Origin: Acidisarcina polymorpha
GTDB lineage: Bacteria > Acidobacteriota > Terriglobia > Terriglobales > Acidobacteriaceae
NCBI RefSeq assembly: GCF_003330725.1
Contig: NZ_CP030840.1
Span: 6,690,116 to 6,754,115, forward strand
Length of the DNA: 64,000 bases
Reading direction: 5' to 3'
Part shown: in pieces, positions 56,119 to 64,000 of the stretch
How the letters are laid out: each line of letters begins with the position of its first letter
Position numbering within the stretch: the stretch's first letter is position 1
The notes under the pieces: model-generated
What the model saw: only the letters and a program-made list of their open reading frames with translations
Told to the model about the DNA's origin: nothing
Databases searched by the model: none
Position numbers and translations under genes: made by a program

Positions 56119-56199
56119 CGATACGGATGTCCGACTCCAACTGCCCGTCCCTTTCAGAGTCAGGAACTCATCTACATCCTGAAGTCGGCTCCCCGCGCG

Positions 56200-56519
56200 G
56201 TGGGAACGATTCCAGCGGCGGGATTAGTGCGGTCTATTGGAACAGCGTGGCGTACAAAGCCGGGATTACACCTGACATGAGCATCATCTCAGTCAACGGA
56301 TCTGCTTACACGTCTGAGGTTCTACGCAAGGCCATCTTGGCTGCGGAAAAGGATATCAAGCCGATCGAGCTTGTCGTTCTACGCGGCGACAGATATCAGA
56401 TGATCACGCTCGACTACCATGGAGGCCTGCGTTACCCTTCACTCCATCGTGTTGACGGTACCCCGCCCCGGTTTGACGACATTCTGGCGCCAAGCAAGAG
56501 TCCACTACCTGCGATGTGA
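56200..56519 (+). pseudogene. M61 peptidase, 3' part (PDZ end)
   Basis: Reads VYWNSVAYKAGITPDMSIIS, then VNGSAYTSEVLRKAI and GDRYQMITLDYHGGLRYPSL, the C-terminal PDZ domain of M61 glycyl aminopeptidase-like proteins. It completes the gene whose 5' part ends at 51863; about 100 residues between the halves are missing. Confidence 0.82.
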
Positions 56520-56865
56520 GGGGCACGGCACACAGAGCCTTTGTCTCGTGAGGGCTCCTCACTTCGCCAGTAGCCTCGCGGTGACTAGCAAACTCCATTT
56601 TGCTTTTGCCATTCAACACCAGCGAGGCTGACTTGCTTTTCCGGATTTGAAAAGAGTCCCGGCAGCGCGGCGAGGGACCATCAGGCTGCCGGACGCTATC
56701 GTCTTCTTCGATCAAGATCCCGCGACGTGTGTTGGATACTCAAGCGGCGCCCGACTCGAAGGAACGCGGTAGCCAAATTAATGACGAAGCCGAGGATGAA
56801 GCATGAACCAGCGACTCGCGCCGGGAGAACTTAGCCTATCCAGCGCCTGTGCGGTAGAGTCGAGA
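56520..56865. other. Intergenic, no gene seen
   Basis: 346 bases between the M61 stop and the group II intron; no coding signal. Confidence 0.4.
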
Positions 56866-56965
56866 TGTGGCGCGGTGGTTTAGGTGATCCCTATCTGTTT
56901 CCGGCTCTTTCGTCTGCCGGTGCCTCACTAGGTTCACCTTGCTCCGTTTCCACATCCCGCTCATC

Positions 56966-56998
56966 GAACCGGACAGGCGGATCTCCCGCATCCGGCTC
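56966..56998 (-). ncRNA. Group II intron domain V
   Basis: Starts GAGCCGGATGCGGGAG and closes with GTCCGGTTC: the helix with the AGC catalytic triad (GAGCC), a GAGA-type loop and a GTCCGGTTC return strand, directly downstream of the maturase gene. Confidence 0.75.
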
Positions 56999-57009
56999 TC
57001 GGAGAAGAC

Positions 57010-58335
57010 TCACGCTTTCGCCCACGGAAAGTTGCGTGTCCGTTTGTCCAGACGAACGAGACCCAAGGCTCCATGAAGATATGTATCCGGAAACATCCCG
57101 TTTGCACGTCCAGAGGCCTTATGTTTCGTTCGCAACCACAGACGCAGCCTCATCGTCGCGTAACCATCTACAGCACGATAGGCTGTACTGACCGGCCCAA
57201 GACAAAAGTAGTTCGCCCATCCGCACATTGTGCGATTGAGCTTCGTCACTATTGTCGCTGGATCCAACGAGGTTGTACTCCGTCCGGTCATTTCGCGTAT
57301 CTCCCGGCAGATGCGTTGCACCCGCTTTCGCGCTGGAACGGTGCCAAGATAGGCCCGTCCAGTTTTGGGGCTGTAGCATTGACCAAACGTGTATCCAAGA
57401 AAATCAAACTTCTCTTCCGGCACAGAGCAGACCCGCGTCTTCGAGTCGTTCACCGTCAACTTCAGCTTCGACATCATCTTCCGCATTGTGGCTAGAGCTT
57501 GTTCCGCCCCCATCCGACAGCAGATGACAAGATCATCGGCGTAGTTCACGATATACGCTTCCCAACGCGCCTCATGCCCAAGTTCCTTCCACCCGAGCAC
57601 AAACCGGCGCATATACAGATTGCTGAGCAACGGGCTGATCGGAGCTCCTTGTGGAGTGCCCCGACCTTCGTCCCGATTGCGCAGGCTCCGACGTTTATTC
57701 CCGCGTTCATCGGTTTCCTCAACCGGAGCTTCCAGCCACATCTTGATCAGATGCAACATCGCTCCGTCGACGATCCTTCGAGCGACCGACCTCATAAGAT
57801 CGGCATGTGGAATGCTATCGAAGTAGCTGCTGAGATCCGCATCTACAATCCTTCTATGGCCAGTGTTGATCAGCTTGTGGACATGCCGCACTGCGTCCAA
57901 TGCGCTGCGGTCTGCCCGATAGGCATACTGCTCAGGTTGCAAGTCGGCCTCGAAGATTGGATCGAGCACCAACATTGCCGCCGTCTGCACAACCCGATCC
58001 CAGATTGTTGGTATCCCTAACGGCCTCTGCTTCCCATCCGGCTTGGGTAGGTATACCCGCCGCACAGGCTGCGGTTGATACGTTCGACTTTTCAGTTCTT
58101 GCGCCAGTTCGTCTAACCTCCGCTCCACACCGTACTGCTCGATGTCCTCAAATGTCTGATTGTCCACTCCCGCTGCCCCGCCATTGGCTTTGCAGCGTTT
58201 GTAGGCATACACCAGAACATCCGCGCGGTACACCTTGTCGTACAACGCGTGGAAACGAAAGTAGGGCGATTCCTTCGCTTTTGCGTGTAACGCCATCTGC
58301 AACTTCTGAACGCTTATCAGGGTTGTTAGGTTCAT
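57010..58335 (-). CDS. ltrA: Group II intron reverse transcriptase/maturase
   Basis: 441 residues from the ATG at 58335. Reverse-transcriptase blocks are visible: RRVYLPKPDGKQRPLGIPTI, QYAYRADRSALDAVRH, the GTPQGAPISPLLSNLYM block and the catalytic AYIVNYADDLVICC. The maturase domain X follows (TKLNRTMCGWANYF). No HNH endonuclease domain. It acts in splicing and retromobility of its own intron. Confidence 0.92.
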   Translation of the reverse strand: MNLTTLISVQKLQMALHAKAKESPYFRFHALYDKVYRADVLVYAYKRCKANGGAAGVDNQTFEDIEQYGVERRLDELAQELKSRTYQPQPVRRVYLPKPDGKQRPLGIPTIWDRVVQTAAMLVLDPIFEADLQPEQYAYRADRSALDAVRHVHKLINTGHRRIVDADLSSYFDSIPHADLMRSVARRIVDGAMLHLIKMWLEAPVEETDERGNKRRSLRNRDEGRGTPQGAPISPLLSNLYMRRFVLGWKELGHEARWEAYIVNYADDLVICCRMGAEQALATMRKMMSKLKLTVNDSKTRVCSVPEEKFDFLGYTFGQCYSPKTGRAYLGTVPARKRVQRICREIREMTGRSTTSLDPATIVTKLNRTMCGWANYFCLGPVSTAYRAVDGYATMRLRLWLRTKHKASGRANGMFPDTYLHGALGLVRLDKRTRNFPWAKA

Positions 58336-59103
58336 CACCAATCCCGTTGTCCCTCGTCGTTTATTACGTTCGCCTTCAACTGAGGCCTCTTCCCTCCACC
58401 GGCATTACCCGGCTTCATCGGTACTACAGGCCTCTCCGCCACCCCAAACGGCCCGGCCTGTCTCTCGCGAGCTGCCAGTTGATCCAACCACAATCACCGC
58501 TGGGGCTTCCCGTGTTGCCTTCAGTCCCCTTTGCTTACATGCCGTCGCCACTACCCCGGCAGGTTGAAGGAAGCTGTTCGCTCATACTCTTCCCCCTCAT
58601 CGGCCTTCCCCAAGTCCGCGGCGGGTCGGCTCCTGCATCATGGATTTCGAGGCTTGCTCAGCGTTCACTCACGTTACGGCCTGCACGCTTGCAGAGTCGC
58701 CTTTACGACCCTCTTCCACCGGAGGCTTCAGCAGCTTCGTTACCTCTGCCGCTGCTCCGATTGCTACCGGGCGGAACGAACCAGCTCCCGGGTGGGACTT
58801 GCACCCACTGTGGACTAAACGCCTTTCACGGCGCACGCGGACCATTCCAATAGTGGGAAGCGCAAAGGGATTTCCAAAGAGTGTGGGAAGATTCTCTCTT
58901 GTAGTGCAAGCATTTTCGGTGGGGATGGAATGGATTTTCAAGGCATGGTGGGTCTTTCCCTCCGATGCCTGTCTGGGCCGAGCGAGGATATCCCCGCTCG
59001 GCTGTTGGTTCATCGTCGGGATGAGCCCACCAAGTTATCCCTCGGCATGGTTGCTTCCCAGCAGAGCCCGCTTCCGTTTCACTTGATGAGGCGATTGTAG
59101 CGT

Positions 59104-60165
59104 TTATATGGTCAGCAGATGCGGGAAGAGCTTGCTTCCGTCGTAGGGAGTTTGGCTGCCGAAGATGCCGTAGATGGCGTGAAGCAGTTTGCGAGCGACC
59201 GCGATCAGTGCCTGCAGTTTGCGTTTGTGCCGCGCAAGCAAGGCTTCATAGAACGCCTTTAGATGTGGGTCCCAACGCACTGCGGCCAGAGCCGGCATAT
59301 AAAGCGCCCGGCGCAGGTGGCGACTGCCAGCGCGACTGATGCGCGATGGTTTATGCACCGAAGTGCCAGAGTCTTGGTGTACCGGATCGAGCCCGCTGCG
59401 CGCGACCCATTGACGCACCTTCATGTCTGGGGCCAGCAGGACCAGTTCGCCCAGGATCTGCAACGCGCTGACGGCCGCGATGCCCGGAACGCTTGTTAAC
59501 AGCCTGAAACGCTGGCTCAAGTGGGCATCAGCGGCGATCAACGTCAGGGCCTCACGGCGCAGCTTCACGATGCGCCGGTCAACTCCGGCCAGCGAACGCT
59601 TCAGGTCCGCGATCACACAGCGCGGCGTGGCTAACGATCTTTCGGCGGCGTGCAGGCGATTACCTTCCCGCCTTTGCTGGACCACCAACGCCTCCAGATG
59701 CCGGCTGATGGCGCGCAGAGCGAGGGCGCTTTGACTGGGCTTTTGCCAGGCTGCAAAGGGCATGCGCAGACTGAACTCTGCCAGCACCTGAGCATCTGCT
59801 GAGTCCGTTTTGGACCGGCGAAGTGTCCGCGCAAAGTCGTGAACCCTTTTTGGGTTCAGCACCGCTACCTCCACAAACTCGGTCGCATCCAGGGCCAAGG
59901 CCAGGTCCATCGAATAAATGCCGGTGGCCTCCAGCGATACCCGCACCGGCGCCTTCATCTTTCCCAGCCAGTTGAGCAGCGCCTTGTGTCCCGCAACGGT
60001 GTTGGCAAACTCGCGTTGCACCCACGGATGGTCCACCTCCATCACTGCAATCGCCAGAGTTTCCGCGCCTATATCAATACCGCAAAACAACTTCTTCACT
60101 TGGCGATCTGGGTATTTCTCGGTTGAAACTGCGGGCTTACCAAGAGCAACGATCTGCTTGCTCAT
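59104..60165 (-). CDS. IS110-family transposase
   Basis: 353 residues. N-terminal DEDD/RuvC-like domain (FCGIDIGAETLAIAVMEVDH, VRVSLEATGIYSMDLALALD, RSKTDSADAQVLAEF) and C-terminal transposase_20 (FRLLTSVPGIAAVSALQILG, SGTSVHKPSRISRAGSRHLR). Appears complete. IS110 elements carry non-coding bridge RNA beside the gene; this was not resolved. Confidence 0.92.
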   Translation of the reverse strand: MSKQIVALGKPAVSTEKYPDRQVKKLFCGIDIGAETLAIAVMEVDHPWVQREFANTVAGHKALLNWLGKMKAPVRVSLEATGIYSMDLALALDATEFVEVAVLNPKRVHDFARTLRRSKTDSADAQVLAEFSLRMPFAAWQKPSQSALALRAISRHLEALVVQQRREGNRLHAAERSLATPRCVIADLKRSLAGVDRRIVKLRREALTLIAADAHLSQRFRLLTSVPGIAAVSALQILGELVLLAPDMKVRQWVARSGLDPVHQDSGTSVHKPSRISRAGSRHLRRALYMPALAAVRWDPHLKAFYEALLARHKRKLQALIAVARKLLHAIYGIFGSQTPYDGSKLFPHLLTI

Positions 60166-60576
60166 AGACCTCCTTCGGCACTAGGATGGGCTTCAGCAGC
60201 CGTCCCTGTCCGCGTCCACGGGCTTCCTCTTTCTGCTGACCTTGAACATGCAGGCTCCAAAGGCCTCCGATTCTCCACAGCATAAAAAGAGAGGGACGGC
60301 GGCCGATCTTCGCATCAGGCTCAGCAAGGCTGGCCTCGGGTGGGAACGGCCTCTCCGCCGAAACGTAACCTATCGTCACGCCTCTGAACGCAACATACAA
60401 GGGTGGAAAGCCGGCATCATGGCTTTCCATGCTTTCCATACTCTGTCATTTCCATGGTCTGTTTTTGCCCGGCGACCTGGATGCACGATGGCCACTGGTT
60501 CTACTTTTCGTAATTTCGGGGCCAAGGTTCGTATACCCGTCGTATGTTCGACTGTGAGCTGACTTCGAGGGCGTCC
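60166..60576. other. Intergenic beside IS110
   Basis: About 410 bases. It may include the IS110 non-coding end upstream of the transposase (possible bridge-RNA region) and the promoter of the sigma operon; no gene seen. Confidence 0.4.
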
Positions 60577-61131
60577 ATGGAAAGCGAAACGCAACGAATC
60601 GCGCTTGGGTTGCGCCAGGGAGATGTCGTCGTCCTTGAGGCTCTCGTCCAGCAATACCAATACCGGCTTGTGCGTTATCTCGTCTCCCTGTTGGGCAGAC
60701 GCGATGGAATTGACGATTTCGTGCAGGAGACGTGGCTCCGAGTCTTGGAGCGGGGTGGGTCGTACGACGGGCAATCCCGCTTTGAGCCCTGGCTCTTCAG
60801 GGTGGCACGCAATATTGCACTCGATGCCATGCGTAAGCGACCGATGTTCAGTCTCGACTCAAATGAGGGGGATGGTGTTCGCTCATCGCCTGCTTCCGGT
60901 GAGCCTTCGCCATACACGCTTGCGGCGCGGACACAAGATGCCGAGCGGCTTGCCAACTCGCTGCAAACTCTGGACCCCGTCTATCGCGAAGCCCTCGTAC
61001 TCCGCTTTCAAGAAGATTTATCTCTACAGGAGATATCCGTGATCGTGGGAGCGCCGGTCTCTACCGTAGCTTCCAGAATTTATCGAGGACTGGCAACGCT
61101 GCGGCCGCAGTTCGAGGGAGAAACAGCATGA
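60577..61131 (+). CDS. ECF sigma factor
   Basis: 184 residues from the ATG at 60577, which follows CGAGG (60566-60570). Region 2: YQYRLVRYLVSLLGRRDGID, DFVQETWLRVLERG, FEPWLFRVARNIALDAMRKR. Region 4: LDPVYREALVLRFQEDLSLQ, EISVIVGAPVSTVASRIYRG. First gene of a four-gene set; the stop overlaps the anti-sigma start. Confidence 0.92.
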   Translation: MESETQRIALGLRQGDVVVLEALVQQYQYRLVRYLVSLLGRRDGIDDFVQETWLRVLERGGSYDGQSRFEPWLFRVARNIALDAMRKRPMFSLDSNEGDGVRSSPASGEPSPYTLAARTQDAERLANSLQTLDPVYREALVLRFQEDLSLQEISVIVGAPVSTVASRIYRGLATLRPQFEGETA

Positions 61132-61625
61132 ACATTGACCACCACGACACTTTCCAACGCATGATCGACGAGAGTCTGGCGGGCGTCCTCTCAGCGGAGA
61201 AGGAACAATCTCTTCGCGAGCATCTCTCCACTTGCGTTACCTGCAGGGAGTATCTCAGCGACAGCAACCGGGTTATCGCGGGCCTCAGCGGTTTTTTCTT
61301 CGAGGTAAATCCAACCCTCAATGCCAGGGTTCTCGCAGCCCTCAGGCTGCAGGCGGAAGAGCACCGTGGGATTCTGGCACGTCACACCGGGACAATGCGA
61401 CAGCACAGCGTGCCATTCAAGAACTGGGCTGCATTTGCTGTAGCACTCTCGATGTCATTTGTCGGATCGGGACTCGTGTACCAGATGGCCGAGCGCCTGG
61501 CGGTGACAATGCATTTTGTCTCTGCTCAAGTCCAGGCAGGCGTGCTCGTCTTTTGGCTACTGCCATCTCTTTGCGCGGCCTTATGTCTGCTCGCGGCGCC
61601 TAGTGAGAATCGAGGTATTGCATGA
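61128..61625 (+). CDS. Anti-sigma factor with zinc finger
   Basis: 165 residues. N-terminal zf-HC2/ZAS motif (LREHLSTCVTCREYLSDSNR) with His and two Cys, then two membrane helices (WAAFAVALSMSFVGSGLVYQ, VLVFWLLPSLCAALCLLAAP). It should hold the preceding sigma factor at the membrane; coupled by ATGA overlap. Confidence 0.88.
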   Translation: MNIDHHDTFQRMIDESLAGVLSAEKEQSLREHLSTCVTCREYLSDSNRVIAGLSGFFFEVNPTLNARVLAALRLQAEEHRGILARHTGTMRQHSVPFKNWAAFAVALSMSFVGSGLVYQMAERLAVTMHFVSAQVQAGVLVFWLLPSLCAALCLLAAPSENRGIA

Positions 61626-62092
61626 CACAGCAATCGGCGGTGCTTTTGATAGCGTTTTTTGCCGGAATTTTAGTTGCGGCTGTCTTATTGGGAACGGCAA
61701 CGCGGAAGATTCTACCCCGATCTGCAATGGGCATCGCGGCACTGGCGATCCCGATTTGGGTGCTCTATTTTGCTTCTGGCAAGGGCCGTTCACTACTTGC
61801 CACCAAGGGATTTCTTAGTGCGATGCCGGAAGCGCTTTGGTTTGGCTTGACGTTTGGCGTCTTCACCGCGGCTTTTTTCCTTGCCCTCGGATATATCTAC
61901 GGGGACGCAAAAAGGCGTCGAAAGCCTGCCTGGGCCTGGGTTATTGCCGCTTTCCTCATACCCAATTTCATTGGCTTCATCCTTTATTTTCTGTTCCGAG
62001 GGCCTCTCCTTGTGCCTTGCAGATCCTGTGACAAACCTATTCGCGAGGGAGAAGCATTCTGCAGCCACTGCGGATACTCGCAGAGTTCTTAG
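61622..62092 (+). CDS. Zinc-ribbon multi-pass membrane protein
   Basis: 156 residues, about four membrane helices (VLLIAFFAGILVAAVLLG, WFGLTFGVFTAAFFLALGYI, AWVIAAFLIPNFIGFILYFL) and a C-terminal zinc ribbon (CRSCDKPIREGEAFCSHCG). Overlaps the anti-sigma stop by four bases, so it is part of the operon. Role unknown; possibly modulates the sigma response. Confidence 0.75.
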   Translation: MTQQSAVLLIAFFAGILVAAVLLGTATRKILPRSAMGIAALAIPIWVLYFASGKGRSLLATKGFLSAMPEALWFGLTFGVFTAAFFLALGYIYGDAKRRRKPAWAWVIAAFLIPNFIGFILYFLFRGPLLVPCRSCDKPIREGEAFCSHCGYSQSS

Positions 62093-62137
62093 TATCGAAC
62101 GCATCACAGCTGACAATCGCACAAAACGGAGGACGAT

Positions 62138-62557
62138 ATGAAACGTGAACGCGCCTTACAGGTAGTGTTGGTGTTGGTGGGCTTGCTTTATTGCTTTTGG
62201 GGCTATCTCCTGTTCGACAACCTGTGGCACGCTAAGTGGCTTAGCGGGCATAGTGACGTCATGCCAATGTTCCTGAGCCTTAACACGACGCTTGGGGTCT
62301 GTCTGTTGTTGGCCGTCAAGCAGCCGGCCAAGCATCGCTTGATGATCGCCTATGGGGCGTGGTCAAGCCTTGCCCATGCGTTCACGATGACAATCATGTC
62401 GGCGCAAGCCGTGGCGCACGGGATGCACAGGCAGGATAGTCCCCAGGACATTGTGATGTTTGTCGTGATTGGAGGCACACTGCTTACGCTCCTCCCGGCA
62501 AAACAAGCATCGCCGGCCGGCGCGCCTATCAGTGAGCCGCGCTTTGCCGAACGCTAG
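62138..62557 (+). CDS. DUF6632-like membrane protein
   Basis: 139 residues with four hydrophobic segments (VVLVLVGLLYCFWGYLLF, LSLNTTLGVCLLLAV, IAYGAWSSLAHAFTMTIMSA, IVMFVVIGGTLLTLLPA). The pattern fits the uncharacterised DUF6632 family. Last gene of the sigma cluster, 45 bases after the zinc-ribbon gene. Confidence 0.68.
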   Translation: MKRERALQVVLVLVGLLYCFWGYLLFDNLWHAKWLSGHSDVMPMFLSLNTTLGVCLLLAVKQPAKHRLMIAYGAWSSLAHAFTMTIMSAQAVAHGMHRQDSPQDIVMFVVIGGTLLTLLPAKQASPAGAPISEPRFAER

Positions 62558-62606
62558 GCATCTCGAAGTTCAACTGTCGATATCAGGCCGATGCACTCAT
62601 CAAGGC

Positions 62607-63770
62607 TCAAACGACTCTTCGTGCAGCTCTGAAACGAAGCTCTTCCGCATTTAGCTCTCCGACCTCGAGATCTCGAAAGTAAACCCTGTAGAACCCGGGC
62701 GTGGTTAGCTCAAGAGCGAGCTCTTCGAAGCGGAATACTTCGCTGATGAAGATTCTGGTCTTGTGCCAGCTGATGTCGCCACTGTTATTCACTTTGCGCA
62801 GAAGAAGCCCTTTGGGGTAGGTGAACTCCGGCAATTTGCGCGGCAGTCGGACAGAACTGGGGTGATAGAGACTGGCCGGAACTGCGTTCTTCAAGCCCTC
62901 ATGTGGGCGCTCGTTATTGAAGACGTAGCGAAAATTATCGAAGCGGCTCTGCTGTGCGCGAAGAGATGACGCAGGCGGTTTTGTCGTGTCCTCCTTCAGC
63001 GTGCGATGCATGCGCTCGTGGCGACCGTTCTGTTGCGGTCGGCCTGCTTGAATCCGTTCGTGAACAATCCCAAGCTTCATCCAGCCGAGCGCGAGCTTCG
63101 AAAGTCCCATGAGCCCCGTGCCCGCAAACGGCGCGCCGTTGTCCGTCCTGATTCGAGCGGGCATTCCGTACTCCCGCATAGCCGCTTCACAGATTGCTCG
63201 AACCTGGCTAAGGTCAATGCGCGAGACGATCTGGCAACGAATCAAATAACGGCTATACGCATCGGTTATCGTAAACGGATCGCATCGCTTGCCGTCGCCC
63301 GTCACGAAGTAGCCTTTGAAATCCATACACCACAACTGATTTGGTCCCGTCACCATTGAGAACGGCTCTGAGCAAGGCGTGATGCGTTTTCTTTTCTTCT
63401 GTGGACTTGTTAAGCCGGCGCGGCTCAGGATGTTCCCGAATGTGCTGGCTGCAGGCCATACCAGTTCTGGCTGTAACATTTCCAGCCTTGCCTTGAGCTT
63501 GCGTGCGCCCCAAGACGGATGCTTGGCACGAAGGACGAGAATAGCGTTCTCCATCGGCTCAAGGGTTGCGTGCGAGCAGGTATGCGGCCGGCGACTGCGA
63601 TCCACGAGTCCTTCTGGTCCCGTCTCGTTGTACCGGTTGATCCAGCGGTAGGCCGTTGGACGTGAGATCCCATACGCGCGACACAGGTCCGCCACTGACA
63701 TCTCTTCCTTCTGATAACTCGATAAAAACTGCAAACGTTGATCCAAGATACAACTCTCTTTCCAGGGCAT
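62607..63770 (-). CDS. IS481-family transposase
   Basis: 387 residues: helix-turn-helix (MSVADLCRAYGISRPTAYRW), then the DDE integrase core with MDFKGYFVTGDGKRCDPFTI, IRTDNGAPFAG and the Glu after GRPQQNGRHERMHRTLKED, and the C-terminal FNNERPHEGLKNAVPA. Appears intact. Confidence 0.92.
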   Translation of the reverse strand: MPWKESCILDQRLQFLSSYQKEEMSVADLCRAYGISRPTAYRWINRYNETGPEGLVDRSRRPHTCSHATLEPMENAILVLRAKHPSWGARKLKARLEMLQPELVWPAASTFGNILSRAGLTSPQKKRKRITPCSEPFSMVTGPNQLWCMDFKGYFVTGDGKRCDPFTITDAYSRYLIRCQIVSRIDLSQVRAICEAAMREYGMPARIRTDNGAPFAGTGLMGLSKLALGWMKLGIVHERIQAGRPQQNGRHERMHRTLKEDTTKPPASSLRAQQSRFDNFRYVFNNERPHEGLKNAVPASLYHPSSVRLPRKLPEFTYPKGLLLRKVNNSGDISWHKTRIFISEVFRFEELALELTTPGFYRVYFRDLEVGELNAEELRFRAARRVV

Positions 63771-64000
63771 ACACCATCGTCTGTGTCACCCAAACGGCTC
63801 GTGTCCGTTACCGTCGCGTTTCGCTGTAAACCATGACTCCGGTCTGTTTTGTAACGCAAGTGCTAAGTACGCTCAGGAGCTTCGCTCCCCGCGCGTGCAA
63901 GGGGTTTCCCGCAGTCTTCCGCGCTGCGCTTGTGCAGACCTTCGCTGCGCTTGCCCTTGCGTCTCCGCCTTCAGCTCCGCCGACAAGGATGGGTGATTCC
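63771..64000. other. Window end, no gene seen
   Basis: GC-rich sequence beyond the IS481 transposase; it may contain the element's terminal repeat, not identified. Confidence 0.35.

Larger units (their letters stand above)
53401..56195 (-). mobile_element. Three-recombinase (RIT-type) element, 5'-truncated
   Basis: Three overlapping tyrosine-recombinase genes in one direction, the layout of recombinase-in-trio elements. The end next to tnpC holds a perfect 13-base inverted repeat (53415-53427 and 53468-53480, TTATGTGACGTTC). The other end and the first gene's N-terminus are missing. Confidence 0.78.
56890..58836 (-). mobile_element. Group II intron with maturase
   Basis: On the minus strand a GTGCG 5' end is at 58836, domain I with GGGTGCAAGTCCCACCC near 58790, a reverse transcriptase/maturase gene, and domain V at 56966-56998. 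The 3' splice point is only approximate (about 56890). Confidence 0.7.

Noticed and set aside
57900-58853. 317-codon open frame on the plus strand
   Set aside because: It is antisense to the group II intron and its maturase; Pro/Leu/Arg-rich with no family resemblance.

Overview
The window looks like a chromosomal accessory region of an acidobacterium, probably Acidobacteriaceae/Terriglobales. This is an inference from gene content: Oar-type TonB-dependent receptors with a carboxypeptidase-regulatory-like N-terminus, many ECF sigma/anti-sigma pairs, TPR-CHAT and S41 proteins, TolB-like propellers and IS481/IS110/IS66 elements. No rRNA, tRNA or CRISPR array was seen. Gene fragments, frameshifts and insertion sequences are frequent, especially at 4.6-7.6 kb, 28.9-30.4 kb, 42.8-45.4 kb and 50.7-60.2 kb.

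The main feature is a lasso-peptide locus spanning about 11.1-28.9 kb. On the plus strand are a 1003-residue protein that fuses an ECF-type sigma factor to a membrane-spanning and extracytoplasmic region, a TonB-dependent receptor (one-base frameshift in this copy) and an Atxe2-type lasso-peptide isopeptidase. Convergent with them, on the minus strand, is a tight operon: PqqD-like B1, an aminoglycoside-phosphotransferase-like kinase with a degenerate NUDIX-like N-terminus, a cytosolic prolyl oligopeptidase, B2 leader protease and an asparagine-synthetase-like lasso cyclase. A 46-codon precursor gene lies at the operon's end. An McjD-like ABC exporter follows on the plus strand at 27.1-28.9 kb. 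The proposed logic is: precursor cut by B1/B2, closed by the cyclase, possibly altered by the kinase and oligopeptidase, exported, re-imported by the receptor and opened by the isopeptidase, with the sigma fusion sensing the cycle.

A second copy of the kinase lies at 37-38.4 kb beside a TPR-CHAT protein and an S41 peptidase. A 21-base palindrome-containing element occurs upstream of both kinase units in the same orientation, and links the two loci.

Left flank (1-11 kb): a partial DUF2235 hydrolase, PhzF, a flavin oxidase, an MDR oxidoreductase, pseudogenes, and two paralogous orphan response regulators. Each regulator is paired with a small XRE regulator whose promoter carries tandem CTATAG palindromes. 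Right flank (39-50 kb): sigma/anti-sigma, AraC and MmyB-type regulators, a PheA/TfdB-type monooxygenase and a secreted beta-propeller.

From 50.7 to 60.2 kb an M61 peptidase gene has been split by an IS66 remnant plus a trio of tyrosine recombinases (RIT-type), followed by a group II intron and an IS110 transposase. The window closes with an ECF sigma/anti-sigma/zinc-ribbon/DUF6632 cluster and an IS481 transposase.
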